DNA of 64,000 nt from Gallaecimonas sp045291545. GTDB lineage: Bacteria > Pseudomonadota > Gammaproteobacteria > Enterobacterales > Gallaecimonadaceae. Positions 1 to 8,051 of the stretch are shown piece after piece; the stretch's first letter is position 1, and every line of letters starts with the position of its first letter. The notes under the pieces are model-generated. The model saw only the letters and a program-made list of their open reading frames with translations. It did no database searches and was not told the origin of the DNA. The DNA is taken from positions 1,860,001-1,924,000 of the forward strand of contig NZ_CP149514.1 in NCBI RefSeq assembly GCF_045291545.1. The letters run 5' to 3'. The position numbers were made by a program, and so were the translations under genes.

Positions 1-560
1 CCGAAAATCAGTAGCGGATCCATCACCGCATTGATAAGCCCGCCCAGCATCATGAAGCGGCTCGGTGTCACGGTGTCACCATTGGCCCGCATCACGGCAT
101 TGGCAATCATTGGTACCGCCAGCAGCGGGCTGCCCAAAAACCAGGTGTGCATATAACTGGCAATGCGCTGCTGTTGGCTGTCATTGGCGCCCAGCAAGGC
201 AAAGATGGCATCGTGAAAGTGCCAGCCAAATAACGCCAGCAGTGCCACCAACAAGACCCCCAGCCAAAGCGCTGCGTTACCCTGGCGTAATGCCGACTCC
301 GCGTCCTGGCGGCCAAGCGCATGGCCAATAACGGCAGAAGTGCCGATCCCCAGGCCGATGGTCAAGCTGATCAGCGTAAAGCTCACCGGGAAGGTAAAAC
401 TGATGGCTGCCAGTGGCTCAGTACCCAGGCGGCTGACAAACAGGGTGTCGACCAGGTTAAAGGTCATCATGGTGGCCATGCCCCACAACAATGATACCGT
501 CATCTGTTTCAGTGTCGGGCCGATTTCCCCATTGACTAGATCTACCTTCGCGCGGGCCAT
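1..560 (-). CDS. MATE family efflux transporter (N-terminal part, cut by window edge)
   Basis: This reads as the first ~186 residues of a multidrug and toxic compound extrusion (MATE/DinF-NorM) transporter, an inner-membrane drug/cation antiporter. The visible part begins MARAKVDLVNGEIGPTLKQM and then has hydrophobic helices, including the family-like stretch LVDTLFVSRLGTEPLAAISF near residue 36 and the segment around GTSAVIGHALGRQD that follows it. The start is the ATG complementary to 558-560, with a GGGGAG ribosome site just upstream. The C-terminal half lies outside the window. The substrate cannot be told from sequence. The family assignment is secure from the N-terminal pattern. Confidence 0.85.
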   Translation of the reverse strand, partial: MARAKVDLVNGEIGPTLKQMTVSLLWGMATMMTFNLVDTLFVSRLGTEPLAAISFTFPVSFTLISLTIGLGIGTSAVIGHALGRQDAESALRQGNAALWLGVLLVALLALFGWHFHDAIFALLGANDSQQQRIASYMHTWFLGSPLLAVPMIANAVMRANGDTVTPSRFMMLGGLINAVMDPLLIF

Positions 561-1120
561 GGCTCCCCATCTGTTGTATAAAAATGAAAGTCGCCAGTTT
601 ACGCCCCTTAAAGCCCAACAGTCACGTTTACCCGTGTTTTTAACAACTTTGTATCGCCCACTGTTGCCAGACCACGATACAAGAGGCTCTGACGCTGGCA
701 ACCCAGGTTAGCGCACGCACTTTTCGTGAAGATAATTCACAACGTCAAGTCCTCATTACTAAACTGCAACAATTGCTACCAAGGGCTTTTGTAATAAACA
801 CACAAAAACCATAACCATTTGATTTAAAATAAAAAAATAACTTGTAGCTGAAAAGCGTTCAAAAACAGTAATTCTGACTGAGGCCACGTGTTTTGAGGCA
901 TGTACGGTTTTCCCCACAGAGTTATCCACAAAAAAAGTGGATAACTGCGCCCAGCCCTTACAACGCAAGCTGTGAACAAGTTCATCACCATCTGCGCGCT
1001 TTCCGGTAACGAAAACTGTCAAAAAACGGCCGCTTCGCTGTGCAATGCCCCGACTTTTTTGTCCTCCTTCACTGGTTGAGCAAAAGGCAAGCAATCAAGC
1101 GCCCTGCAGGGCTTTTTCTG
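561..1120. other. Gene-free stretch with AT-rich segment and DnaA-box-like sites
   Basis: No convincing gene lies between the MATE gene start and the tRNA-Asn promoter. The stretch has an AT-rich run at about 811-845. TTATCCACA, a perfect match to the DnaA box, sits at 922-930 and is part of the perfect inverted repeat GTTATCCAC/GTGGATAAC (921-929 and 937-945) around seven A residues. Weaker one-mismatch boxes lie at 733-741 (TAATTCACA) and 971-979 (reverse strand TTGTTCACA). The palindrome GCCCTGCAGGGC followed by TTTTTCTG at 1101-1120 looks like a weak plus-strand terminator. GATC sites, frequent in gammaproteobacterial origins, are lacking, and no origin-linked genes are visible. Confidence 0.5.
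921..945. repeat. Inverted repeat of two DnaA-box-like 9-mers
   Basis: GTTATCCAC (921-929) and GTGGATAAC (937-945) form a perfect 9-bp inverted repeat around a 7-nt A loop. The left arm contains the consensus DnaA box TTATCCACA; the right arm read on the minus strand is TTATCCACT, one mismatch. It could bind DnaA or act only as an RNA hairpin. The sequence alone does not decide. Confidence 0.5.
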
Positions 1121-1149
1121 TTGACAGTCCAAAGGGGCATGGATAACAT
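1121..1149 (+). promoter_or_regulatory. Sigma-70 promoter of the tRNA-Asn operon
   Basis: A perfect -35 TTGACA (1121-1126), a 17-bp spacer and a -10 TAACAT (1144-1149) lie 13 bp before the first tRNA-Asn gene. It is the obvious promoter for the three-gene tRNA transcript that ends at the terminator at 1545-1580. Confidence 0.75.
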
Positions 1150-1162
1150 TCGCCACCGTTGT

Positions 1163-1238
1163 TCCCCCGTAGTTCAGTTGGTAGAACGGCGGACTGTTAA
1201 TCCGTATGTCACTGGTTCGAGTCCAGTCGGGGGAGCCA
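1163..1238 (+). tRNA. tRNA-Asn (anticodon GTT), copy 1
   Basis: 76-nt tRNA with encoded CCA. The acceptor stem is TCCCCCG paired with CGGGGGA, the anticodon loop CTGTTAA contains GTT, and the T loop is TTCGAGT. It is the first of three tandem tRNA-Asn genes behind a strong promoter. Confidence 0.97.
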
Positions 1239-1329
1239 ATTCAACTGACGCATAGCTAAAGCTATGTGTTGTGTCAGGCCAAGTCAGCTGTAAATGATGC
1301 TGATGAGCCTGAGCGAAACAACAATTTAT

Positions 1330-1405
1330 TCCCCCGTAGTTCAGTCGGTAGAACGGCGGACTGTTAATCCGTATGTCACTGGTTCAAGTCCAGTCGGGGG
1401 AGCCA
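1330..1405 (+). tRNA. tRNA-Asn (anticodon GTT), copy 2 with two base changes
   Basis: 76-nt copy with CCA encoded. It differs from copies 1 and 3 by TCAGTCGGTA instead of TCAGTTGGTA in the D loop and TTCAAGT instead of TTCGAGT in the T loop. All stems and the GTT anticodon are intact, so it should be functional. Confidence 0.97.
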
Positions 1406-1465
1406 ATTTTAAGCACAGCCGTTTTTGGGGTGTGCGAGGTAGCCTTGACTACCACGACAAATTAT

Positions 1466-1541
1466 TCCCCCGTAGTTCAGTTGGTAGAACGGCGGACTGT
1501 TAATCCGTATGTCACTGGTTCGAGTCCAGTCGGGGGAGCCA
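1466..1541 (+). tRNA. tRNA-Asn (anticodon GTT), copy 3
   Basis: 76-nt copy that looks identical to copy 1, with CCA encoded. It is the last gene of the tRNA-Asn operon and is followed within a few bases by an intrinsic terminator. Confidence 0.97.
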
Positions 1542-1544
1542 AAT

Positions 1545-1580
1545 AAAAAGGCCTGCACAGATGTGCAGGCCTTTTTATTT
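1545..1580 (+). terminator. Intrinsic terminator of the tRNA-Asn operon
   Basis: A G+C-rich hairpin (AAGGCCTGCACA-GA-TGTGCAGGCCTT) is followed by a T run. It starts four bases after the third tRNA. Confidence 0.9.
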
Positions 1581-1979
1581 GGCTTCGTGCAGTACTCGGC
1601 GGTGATCCGAGAAAACGCCGACCTTTCACCTCGTAGTGCCTCTGGATTATGAGCATACCCAACGCTTATAAGGTGGCGCCGGTAATAATACAGCTCTCGT
1701 TGATATAGCCTGATTGTCAGCCATAGCGCCGGACTTGCTCTCGCCCGAGCCGACCGCCCACATAAATTATCGGCTATTTCAATGGCTTGACATTGATTTT
1801 CATGATCAACATCAGAGCCATCGTCTACACTTTAGTGCTTTATTGTCGTGCTCAACACGTCTCACCGTAATGGCCTAACCCATAACATCTTGTTTGACAG
1901 GTTAAACTCGCGACGTTGTTGGTCGATGAAACGCTAATAGGTTATCTTTTTTGCTAGGGGAAATCGTGGGCCTGTCACT
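1581..1979. other. Intergenic region upstream of the GGDEF/EAL gene
   Basis: No gene is seen in about 400 bases. TTGACA hexamers occur at 1787-1792 and 1894-1899, but neither has a good -10 at 17 bp. The last part holds the ribosome-site-led mini-ORF at 1966-1983, described separately. Confidence 0.5.
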
Positions 1980-1983
1980 ATGA
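1966..1983 (+). CDS. Possible five-codon upstream ORF coupled to the GGDEF/EAL gene
   Basis: GTG GGC CTG TCA CTA TGA is preceded by the good ribosome site AGGGGA (1956-1961). Its TGA stop overlaps the ATG of the next gene as ATGA. The large gene has no ribosome site of its own at a normal distance, because AGGGGA is 18 bases from its ATG. A coupling mini-ORF is therefore a reasonable reading, but chance is possible with so short a frame. Confidence 0.3.
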   Translation: MGLSL

Positions 1984-3851
1984 AACTGAGCGCTAAATTG
2001 GCCATTGGCGGGATCTTGGCGTCATTGCTGGTGGCTGCCGCCCTGATCATTGCCAGTACTTACTGGGCAAAAGAGACTGTTGCCCAACGCTATGACGAAG
2101 TAGAGCAGCAGGTTTCACTCTGGGTGAGCCAGGGATTCACCGAGCCGGTACCCGCGGCCTGGCTGCAATGGCAGTTTCAAGGACAACCACAGCACAGCCA
2201 CAGTCAGGCCTATCACCCGGCACTGACCGGCTGGCTGCAGCAAAGCTGGAGCCAGCAGCCGATAAGCGTACGTCATCAGCAACAACAACTGACCGTTACC
2301 CCCGACATTTCCGCCATTTTGCAGCAGCTGCAGCAGTTCTGGATACTGAGTCTGCTGGCGGCACTAGTGTGGAGCCTGGCCAGTGTACTGGCTTCCCGCT
2401 GGCTGAACCGCCAGTTACATGACAGCAGCGAGGAGCTGCGTGACCACATTAGCCGCGTAGACGAGCTGGACCGCACGCTGCCGGCGCCGGCTATGCGTGA
2501 ACTGGCCAATGCCTATGAGGCTCTGGCCAGTGTCCAGGAAAAGCTGCGGCTGACCCAAGGTCATCAGGACAAGCAGGTTAAAGCGCTCAGTGTCAGGGTA
2601 CTGACCGACCCTCTGACCGGCCTGCCCAATCGCCGCGCCCTGACTGAACGCATGAGCCAGATGCTCAGTAGCGGTAAGGCTTTGACCCTGGCGCTGGTAC
2701 GCGCTTCGTCGTTGAAAGTCATCAACGATCAAGATGGCTACCAGGCTGGTGATGATTACATCAAGCAACTGTCAGACATCCTCAAAAACCGTGGTTCAAA
2801 CCAGCTCAGCGTCCGTGCTTTTCGACTGTCCGGCAGCGACTTTGCGTTACTTATCAGCAGCAACGATGCCGCCACCATCAGAAAGTTCACCGAACAACTG
2901 ATGGGCGCTTTTAGCGCTATCCGGGTACCCCAAGAACAGTTGGCGGCCTATATCGGACTGGCTATTGCCCACAAGGATACTCCCGGCGATTTACTGGCCC
3001 GGGCTGACAATGCCCTGGCCATGGCCATGGCCGATGCCCTACCCGGCTGGTTCCTGACCGATACCCTGAGCCAGCCAAACGGCCTGGAGCATAATTCACA
3101 ACGGGAATGGCGCGAGCACCTGCAATACCTGCTAAGTGATCGCGGCCTGGAGTTGCACTCTCAGCCCATTCACGCCATTAACCGCAGCGATATTCATTAC
3201 TCGGAGATCCTCGCACGCTGCTATGACAAGCAGGGCCGGCGCTTGCCTACTGCCACTGTCATCGCTATGGCAGAACGGCTGGGGATGGTACAGCAGCTGG
3301 ATCAGTTGGTAGTAAAAAAGGCCCTGGCGGAATTGTCGGGTAAACCGCACGGTGATTCTTTGTATGCCATCAACCTCAACGCCCTGACGGTACAAGATCC
3401 GGTGTTTGTACAGTGGCTGGAGCGCAAGCTGTTAAACCACCCGGAACTGACCGGGCACTTGGTTTTTGAAGTTCCCGAGGCAGGTCTGGTACGGCATATC
3501 ACCAACAGTCAGCGTTTTATCGACGTGGTGCACAAGATGGCCTGCCGCATCACCATTGAACGTTTTGGTTACGGCCTCGGTGCCATCCGCTTTTTCCGTG
3601 CTCTCAAGCCTGATTTTGTGAAACTGGATGCCTCGCTCAGCCAGGGTATTGATAACGATCAGGACAGCCAGTATTACCTGCGTATTCTGGTGGATATCGC
3701 CCACCGCCTGGGCGTTAAAGTGCTGGCAGAGAATGTAGAAACACCAGAAGAAAGGATGGTGCTGACCGATCTGCGCTTAGACGGCTTGCAGGGCTATTTT
3801 CTGGCCAAGCCGCAGCCTTTTGGCCCCTCAGCTCTGGCGCTCAGCCACTGA
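1980..3851 (+). CDS. Membrane-bound degenerate GGDEF/EAL protein, CsrD/LapD-like
   Basis: A 623-residue inner-membrane protein: TM helix ~8-28, a periplasmic loop, TM helix ~118-140, a HAMP-like/coiled segment, then GGDEF and EAL domains. Both catalytic signatures are broken. The GGDEF site reads SGSDF, the EAL motif reads EIL (in SEILARCYDKQGR), and the DDFG metal-binding motif reads ERFG. It is therefore most likely not a cyclase or phosphodiesterase but a sensor or adaptor. The build and the type of degeneration resemble CsrD/MshH (RNase E-dependent turnover of Csr small RNAs) and, less closely, LapD. It is not next to an msh cluster here. Its 3' end overlaps the convergent permease gene by 24 bp. 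Function beyond the domain level is inferred. Confidence 0.85.
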   Translation: MKLSAKLAIGGILASLLVAAALIIASTYWAKETVAQRYDEVEQQVSLWVSQGFTEPVPAAWLQWQFQGQPQHSHSQAYHPALTGWLQQSWSQQPISVRHQQQQLTVTPDISAILQQLQQFWILSLLAALVWSLASVLASRWLNRQLHDSSEELRDHISRVDELDRTLPAPAMRELANAYEALASVQEKLRLTQGHQDKQVKALSVRVLTDPLTGLPNRRALTERMSQMLSSGKALTLALVRASSLKVINDQDGYQAGDDYIKQLSDILKNRGSNQLSVRAFRLSGSDFALLISSNDAATIRKFTEQLMGAFSAIRVPQEQLAAYIGLAIAHKDTPGDLLARADNALAMAMADALPGWFLTDTLSQPNGLEHNSQREWREHLQYLLSDRGLELHSQPIHAINRSDIHYSEILARCYDKQGRRLPTATVIAMAERLGMVQQLDQLVVKKALAELSGKPHGDSLYAINLNALTVQDPVFVQWLERKLLNHPELTGHLVFEVPEAGLVRHITNSQRFIDVVHKMACRITIERFGYGLGAIRFFRALKPDFVKLDASLSQGIDNDQDSQYYLRILVDIAHRLGVKVLAENVETPEERMVLTDLRLDGLQGYFLAKPQPFGPSALALSH

Positions 3852-4706
3852 CTCGGTGTTTTGCTGGCTGAACATGACGCCAGCTAACACCAAAGCACAG
3901 GCCAGGATTTGCTGCATGCTGAGCCGTTCGTCCAGCCACAGCCAGGCCAGCAGCAGCGAAAATAGCGGGATCAGGTTAACAAAAACCGCCACCCGCGCCG
4001 CCGGCAACCGTGCCATGGCAAAGTTATAGAGGCCATAGGCGCCCAGTGTTACTCCCAACCCCAGGTACAGCATCGCCAGTGCCACTGGCAGCGTCAGTTG
4101 CCCTGGTAGCGGTGTGCTAAACCAGGCCAGCGGTAGGAAAAACAGCGCCCCTGCGATGGCCTGAATGGCGGTAAGCCACAACGGCGAATAACGGGTCGAC
4201 AGCCGCTTTAGCGACAACGAATACAGCGCCGCGCAAAGCATCGCCAGAAACTCCAGACTATTGCCCAGCACCGGGTTGGGTGCCGCCGCTGTAGCAACAC
4301 TGTCGGCGCTCAGCCATATCACTCCGGCAACGGCCATGCTCAGCCCGAGCCAGAGCCGCCGGCCGGCTTGTTCACCGAGAAACAGTACCGCCCCGGCCAC
4401 GGTCAGCATCGGCAATACCGCCGTCACCATGCCTGCCTGGCTGGCAGAGGTATACAGCAGCGCCTTGGCTTCAAAGACAAAATACAGGCAAGGCTCCGCC
4501 AGCGACATCAACACAAACAGCCGCCAGTCTCCGGCCCGGTAATCCGCTTTACCCCAATATTTACGCAGCGCTAACAGCGCCAACGCCGCTATCCACATCC
4601 GCGCGCAAATCACCCACAGAGGTGCTACAGCGACAAAAACCCACTTCAAAATCACGAAAGTACTGGCCCACAAGGCCATGGCCATCACCAGCGCCAATAA
4701 CGGCAT
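3828..4706 (-). CDS. EamA/DMT family permease
   Basis: A 292-residue ten-helix protein of the drug/metabolite transporter superfamily with two EamA repeats. The first repeat begins PLLALVMAMALWASTF and the second includes LEFLAMLCAALYSLSLKRLS. Substrates in this family range from amino acids to nucleosides and cannot be read here. I chose the ATG at 4706 because it starts directly at TM1 and has GGTGGGG seven bases upstream. An in-frame ATG at 4799 would add 31 polar residues and abut the divergent rsxA start, leaving no room for promoters. Convergent with the GGDEF/EAL gene (24-bp overlap of 3' ends). Confidence 0.85.
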   Translation of the reverse strand: MPLLALVMAMALWASTFVILKWVFVAVAPLWVICARMWIAALALLALRKYWGKADYRAGDWRLFVLMSLAEPCLYFVFEAKALLYTSASQAGMVTAVLPMLTVAGAVLFLGEQAGRRLWLGLSMAVAGVIWLSADSVATAAAPNPVLGNSLEFLAMLCAALYSLSLKRLSTRYSPLWLTAIQAIAGALFFLPLAWFSTPLPGQLTLPVALAMLYLGLGVTLGAYGLYNFAMARLPAARVAVFVNLIPLFSLLLAWLWLDERLSMQQILACALVLAGVMFSQQNTESVAERQS

Positions 4707-4801
4707 AGAAAAACCCCACCCGGCGCGTTGTTGTTTAGGGCGCCATAAACCACGATAATACGGCGTTGATTTTACGGCTTTGACAAGGGAAAACGCCACC
4801 G

Positions 4802-5383
4802 ATGGGCGATTATCTGCTGCTGCTGATAGGCACAGTGCTGGTGAATAACTTTGTACTGGTGAAATTTCTGGGCCTGTGTCCCTTTATGGGGGTCTCCAAC
4901 AAACTGGAGAGTGCCATTGGCATGACCATGGCCACTACCTTTGTGCTGACCCTGGCCTCAGTGTGCAGCTATCTGGTCAATACCTATTTGCTCGAACCCC
5001 TGGGTATTGAATACCTGCGCACCCTGTCATTCATTCTGGTCATCGCTGTGGTAGTTCAGTTCACCGAGATGGTGGTGCAAAAAACCAGCCCGATGCTGTA
5101 TCGGGTGCTGGGTATCTTTTTGCCGCTGATCACCACCAACTGCGCGGTACTGGGCGTAGCACTGCTGAACATCAATGAAAATCACAGCCTGATGCAATCG
5201 TTGATTTACGGCTTTGGTGCCGCTCTGGGCTTTTCACTGGTGTTGATCCTGTTTGCCGCCATGCGCGAACGGCTGGCAGCAGCCGACGTACCACTGCCAT
5301 TTAAGGGCCCGGCCATCGCGATGATCACCGCCGGGCTGATGTCCCTGGCCTTTATGGGCTTTACCGGCCTCGTTAAACTCTGA
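4802..5383 (+). CDS. rsxA: Electron transport complex subunit RsxA (RnfA)
   Basis: A 193-residue, six-helix inner-membrane subunit of the Rsx/Rnf complex, which moves electrons between NADH and ferredoxin coupled to ion movement and in E. coli keeps SoxR reduced. The start (DYLLLLIGTVLVNNFVLVKF) and the internal LGLCPFMGVSNKLESA are highly typical, and the length equals that of E. coli RsxA. First gene of rsxABCDGE-nth, with rsxB starting two bases after its stop. RsxA and RsxE are homologous subunits of opposite membrane topology. Confidence 0.97.
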   Translation: MGDYLLLLIGTVLVNNFVLVKFLGLCPFMGVSNKLESAIGMTMATTFVLTLASVCSYLVNTYLLEPLGIEYLRTLSFILVIAVVVQFTEMVVQKTSPMLYRVLGIFLPLITTNCAVLGVALLNINENHSLMQSLIYGFGAALGFSLVLILFAAMRERLAAADVPLPFKGPAIAMITAGLMSLAFMGFTGLVKL

Positions 5384-5385
5384 CC

Positions 5386-5955
5386 ATGACCATTATTTTT
5401 GCTGTATTTGCTGTTGCTGCTCTGGCGCTGATTTTTGGGGTTATCCTTGGCTTGGCGTCAGTTAAGTTCAAGGTAGAAGCCGACCCGGTGGTCGATCAGA
5501 TAGACAATATTCTGCCGCAAACCCAATGCGGCCAGTGTGGTTACCCTGGCTGTCGCCCCTATGCAGAAGCCATCGCCAACGGTGATGCCATCAACAAGTG
5601 CCCCCCTGGTGGTCAGGCAACCATCGAGCGCCTGGCCGATTTGCTGGGCGTCGATGCCAAACCACTGGACGCCGCCCATGGCGCCGAAGACGTCAAAAAA
5701 GTCGCGTTTATCCGTGAAGATGAATGTATCGGTTGCACCAAATGTATTCAGGCCTGTCCGGTCGATGCCATAGTCGGCGCCGCCAAGCATATGCATACGG
5801 TGCTAAGCAGTGAATGCACCGGCTGTGACCTTTGCGTTGAGCCTTGCCCGGTTGATTGCATTGAAATGCGGCCGGTGGCCACCACGGTGCAAAACTGGCA
5901 GTGGCAATTAAACCGTATTGCCGTCAAGGAACTACCTCAGGAGCCCCGTTCATGA
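5386..5955 (+). CDS. rsxB: Electron transport complex subunit RsxB (iron-sulfur)
   Basis: 189 residues with an N-terminal membrane anchor (~1-25), then the Fe-S motif QCGQCGYPGC. Two [4Fe-4S] ferredoxin motifs follow (CIGCTKCIQACP and CTGCDLCVEPCP). It relays electrons within the Rsx complex at the cytoplasmic face. Its TGA overlaps the rsxC start as ATGA, showing translational coupling. Confidence 0.97.
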   Translation: MTIIFAVFAVAALALIFGVILGLASVKFKVEADPVVDQIDNILPQTQCGQCGYPGCRPYAEAIANGDAINKCPPGGQATIERLADLLGVDAKPLDAAHGAEDVKKVAFIREDECIGCTKCIQACPVDAIVGAAKHMHTVLSSECTGCDLCVEPCPVDCIEMRPVATTVQNWQWQLNRIAVKELPQEPRS

Positions 5956-8051
5956 GCCTCCTGCAAGCGCTGAAAAGTCCGGTTATTTTCGATTTTCATG
6001 GCGGTATCCACCCGCCGGAACACAAAGGCCTGTCCAATCACAAACCGATCGGAACGCTACCGCCTTGCTCCCAGTATGTGGTGCCACTGCGCCAGCATTT
6101 AGGAGAGTTGGGGGAGCTGTTGGTCAAGGTGGGTGACCGCGTCGATAAAGGCCAGCCGCTGAGCCGGCCATTGTCGGTCATGGGCGTAGCCGTACACGCC
6201 CCGACCTCCGGCACCGTCAGCGCCATCGAACAGCGGCCTCTGACCCACCCTTCCGGCCTGGACGATCTGGCGGTTGTCATCAACGCCGATGGCGAAGACC
6301 GCTGGGCTCCCTGCCAAGGCATCGAGCTACCCTTTGACGCCGATCCCGTCGAGCTGCTCAACGCTGTCAAAGCGGCTGGTCTGGCGGGTATGGGTGGCGC
6401 CGGCTTTCCCACCGGCGTCAAACTCGGCGGCAGCCGCCCTATTGAAGCACTGCTGATTAACGCAGCCGAATGCGAACCCTATATTACCGCCGATGACACC
6501 CTGCTGCGCGAAGCCGCCGAGCAAGTGGTCACCGGCGCCCGACTGATGGCTCGTATTGTCGGGGCACCGCTGGTTGTCATAGGTATTGAAGACAATAAAC
6601 CAGAAGCGATCAGCGCTCTGGAAGCGGTGCTATTAGGCCTAGACGATGTCACCTTGAAGGTAGTGCCCACCAAATACCCGTCCGGCGCCGAACGCCAGCT
6701 CATTAAATTGCTGACCGGCCAGGAAGTGCCCGCTGGTGGCATTCCTGCCGATCTCGGTCTGGTGGTGCAAAACGTCGGTACCGCTTATGCAGCCTGGCGG
6801 GCCATTTGCCATGGCCAGCCATTGATTGAGCGGGTGGTAACGGTAACCGGCCAGCAGGTTAGCCGCCCCGGTAATTACTGGCTACCGATCGGCACCCCCA
6901 TTAGCCATGTCCTCAGCGAGTGTGGTTTTCAGGCCAGTAAACAGCAGCGTTTGATTATCGGTGGGCCGATGATGGGCTTTACCCTGCACAACCCGGCAGC
7001 ACCCATCAGCAAAACGGTCAACTGCCTGCTGCTGCCCAACCATAAAGAGCTAAGCCCCGCCGGCCGGGAAATGGCCTGTATCCGCTGTGGGGAATGTGCC
7101 AATGTCTGCCCGGCGGAGTTGCTACCACAGCAACTGTATTGGTATGCCAAAGCCCAGGATCACGAAAAACTGGCCGAATACCAGCTGTCGGCCTGTATTG
7201 AGTGCGGCGCCTGCGCTTATGTCTGCCCCTCGCAAATTCCGTTGGTGCAATATTATCGCGTGGCCAAATCGGCTATCCGTCAGGCGGAACAAGACAAACG
7301 AAAATCGGACAAGGCCCGGGAACGCTTTGAGGCCCGCAAGGCCCGTCTGGAACGAGAAAAAGCAGAGCGCGAAGCCCGTCATAAAGAAGCTGCGGCCCGC
7401 CGCAAAGCCGCCACCGCCGAGCGCCAGCCCAACCAGGACGCTGTCGCTGCCGCCCTGGCCCGGGTCAAAGCCAAACAAAATGATGCCATCAGCGCCGCCC
7501 AACAACAGGCGGCCAGCAATGCTTACCAGCAAGGTGCTGAGCAGCTGCCCGATAACAGCGAAATGGCCCGGCTGCGCGAAGAACGTAAAGCCCTGGCCCG
7601 GCAACGTAAGGCCGAACAACAAGGCAGCGCTCCTACAGAGGATAAAAAAGCCGCCGTAACCGCTGCCATCGCCCGCGCCAAGGCGAAAAAGGCCGAAGCA
7701 GCAGACGCTGACGCCAGCACCGATACCGCCGCGGATGACAAAAAAGCCGCCGTCGCCGCAGCCATCGCCCGTGCCAAAGCGAAAAAGGCCGAAGCAACAG
7801 GCGCTGACGCCAGCACCGATACCGCCGCGGATGACAAAAAAGCCGCCGTCGCCGCAGCCATCGCCCGCGCCAAAGCTAAAAAGGCCGAAGCAGCAGGCGC
7901 TGACGCCACTGCCGATAACAGTGCCGCCAAGAGCGACTCTGCGGCGTCCCCTCAAGCCGCAACCGATGACGCCGCGGCCCGTAAAAAAGCCGCTATTGCT
8001 GCGGCAGTCGCCCGCGCTAAAGCGAAAAAAGCCCAGGAAGGTCAGGACTAA
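5952..8051 (+). CDS. rsxC: Electron transport complex subunit RsxC, with repeat-rich tail
   Basis: A 699-residue peripheral subunit that binds NADH and FMN (family knowledge). The N-terminal segment (DFHGGIHPPEHK) is a typical RnfC start, GGAGFPTGVKL (~residue 154-164) is the nucleotide-binding-like loop, and the ferredoxin motifs CIRCGECANVCP and CIECGACAYVCP lie near 377 and 416. From about residue 440 the tail is highly charged and Ala/Lys-rich, with three near-identical 32-residue units (DKKAAVAAAIARAKAKKAEA core) and a fourth partial one. Such tails occur in enteric RsxC and vary in repeat number. I chose the ATG at 5952, overlapping the rsxB stop; an in-frame ATG 17 codons earlier lies inside rsxB. 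rsxD starts at the last base of its stop codon. Confidence 0.96.
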   Translation: MSLLQALKSPVIFDFHGGIHPPEHKGLSNHKPIGTLPPCSQYVVPLRQHLGELGELLVKVGDRVDKGQPLSRPLSVMGVAVHAPTSGTVSAIEQRPLTHPSGLDDLAVVINADGEDRWAPCQGIELPFDADPVELLNAVKAAGLAGMGGAGFPTGVKLGGSRPIEALLINAAECEPYITADDTLLREAAEQVVTGARLMARIVGAPLVVIGIEDNKPEAISALEAVLLGLDDVTLKVVPTKYPSGAERQLIKLLTGQEVPAGGIPADLGLVVQNVGTAYAAWRAICHGQPLIERVVTVTGQQVSRPGNYWLPIGTPISHVLSECGFQASKQQRLIIGGPMMGFTLHNPAAPISKTVNCLLLPNHKELSPAGREMACIRCGECANVCPAELLPQQLYWYAKAQDHEKLAEYQLSACIECGACAYVCPSQIPLVQYYRVAKSAIRQAEQDKRKSDKARERFEARKARLEREKAEREARHKEAAARRKAATAERQPNQDAVAAALARVKAKQNDAISAAQQQAASNAYQQGAEQLPDNSEMARLREERKALARQRKAEQQGSAPTEDKKAAVTAAIARAKAKKAEAADADASTDTAADDKKAAVAAAIARAKAKKAEATGADASTDTAADDKKAAVAAAIARAKAKKAEAAGADATADNSAAKSDSAASPQAATDDAAARKKAAIAAAVARAKAKKAQEGQD
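7641..7928 (+). repeat. Three tandem 96-bp repeats inside rsxC
   Basis: Units begin at 7641, 7737 and 7833, each starting at an Asp codon followed by two Lys codons, and are in frame (32 codons). The second and third are nearly identical in DNA, the first slightly diverged. A partial fourth copy lies near 7978-8034. They encode the Ala/Lys-rich helical tail of RsxC. Confidence 0.9.

Noticed and set aside
759..1094. 111-codon minus-strand frame in the gene-free left region
   Set aside because: No ribosome site, no family resemblance, and it covers the DnaA-box repeat and the AT-rich run.
721..1160. Chromosomal replication origin (oriC)
   Set aside because: Only one perfect DnaA box, no GATC cluster and no origin-linked genes in the neighbourhood; kept only as a DnaA-box finding.
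1040..1662. Frames of 61-71 codons crossing the tRNA-Asn genes on both strands
   Set aside because: They read through tRNA sequences; repeated peptide motifs in them are just translated tRNA copies.
1787..1815. Promoter of the GGDEF/EAL gene at TTGACA 1787
   Set aside because: The hexamer at 17-bp spacing is CATCAG, only 3/6, so the assignment is not supported.
7122..7955. 277-codon antisense frame in rsxC
   Set aside because: Low-complexity Gly/Phe/Ser-rich translation of the antisense of the Ala/Lys repeat; rsxC is certain on the plus strand.
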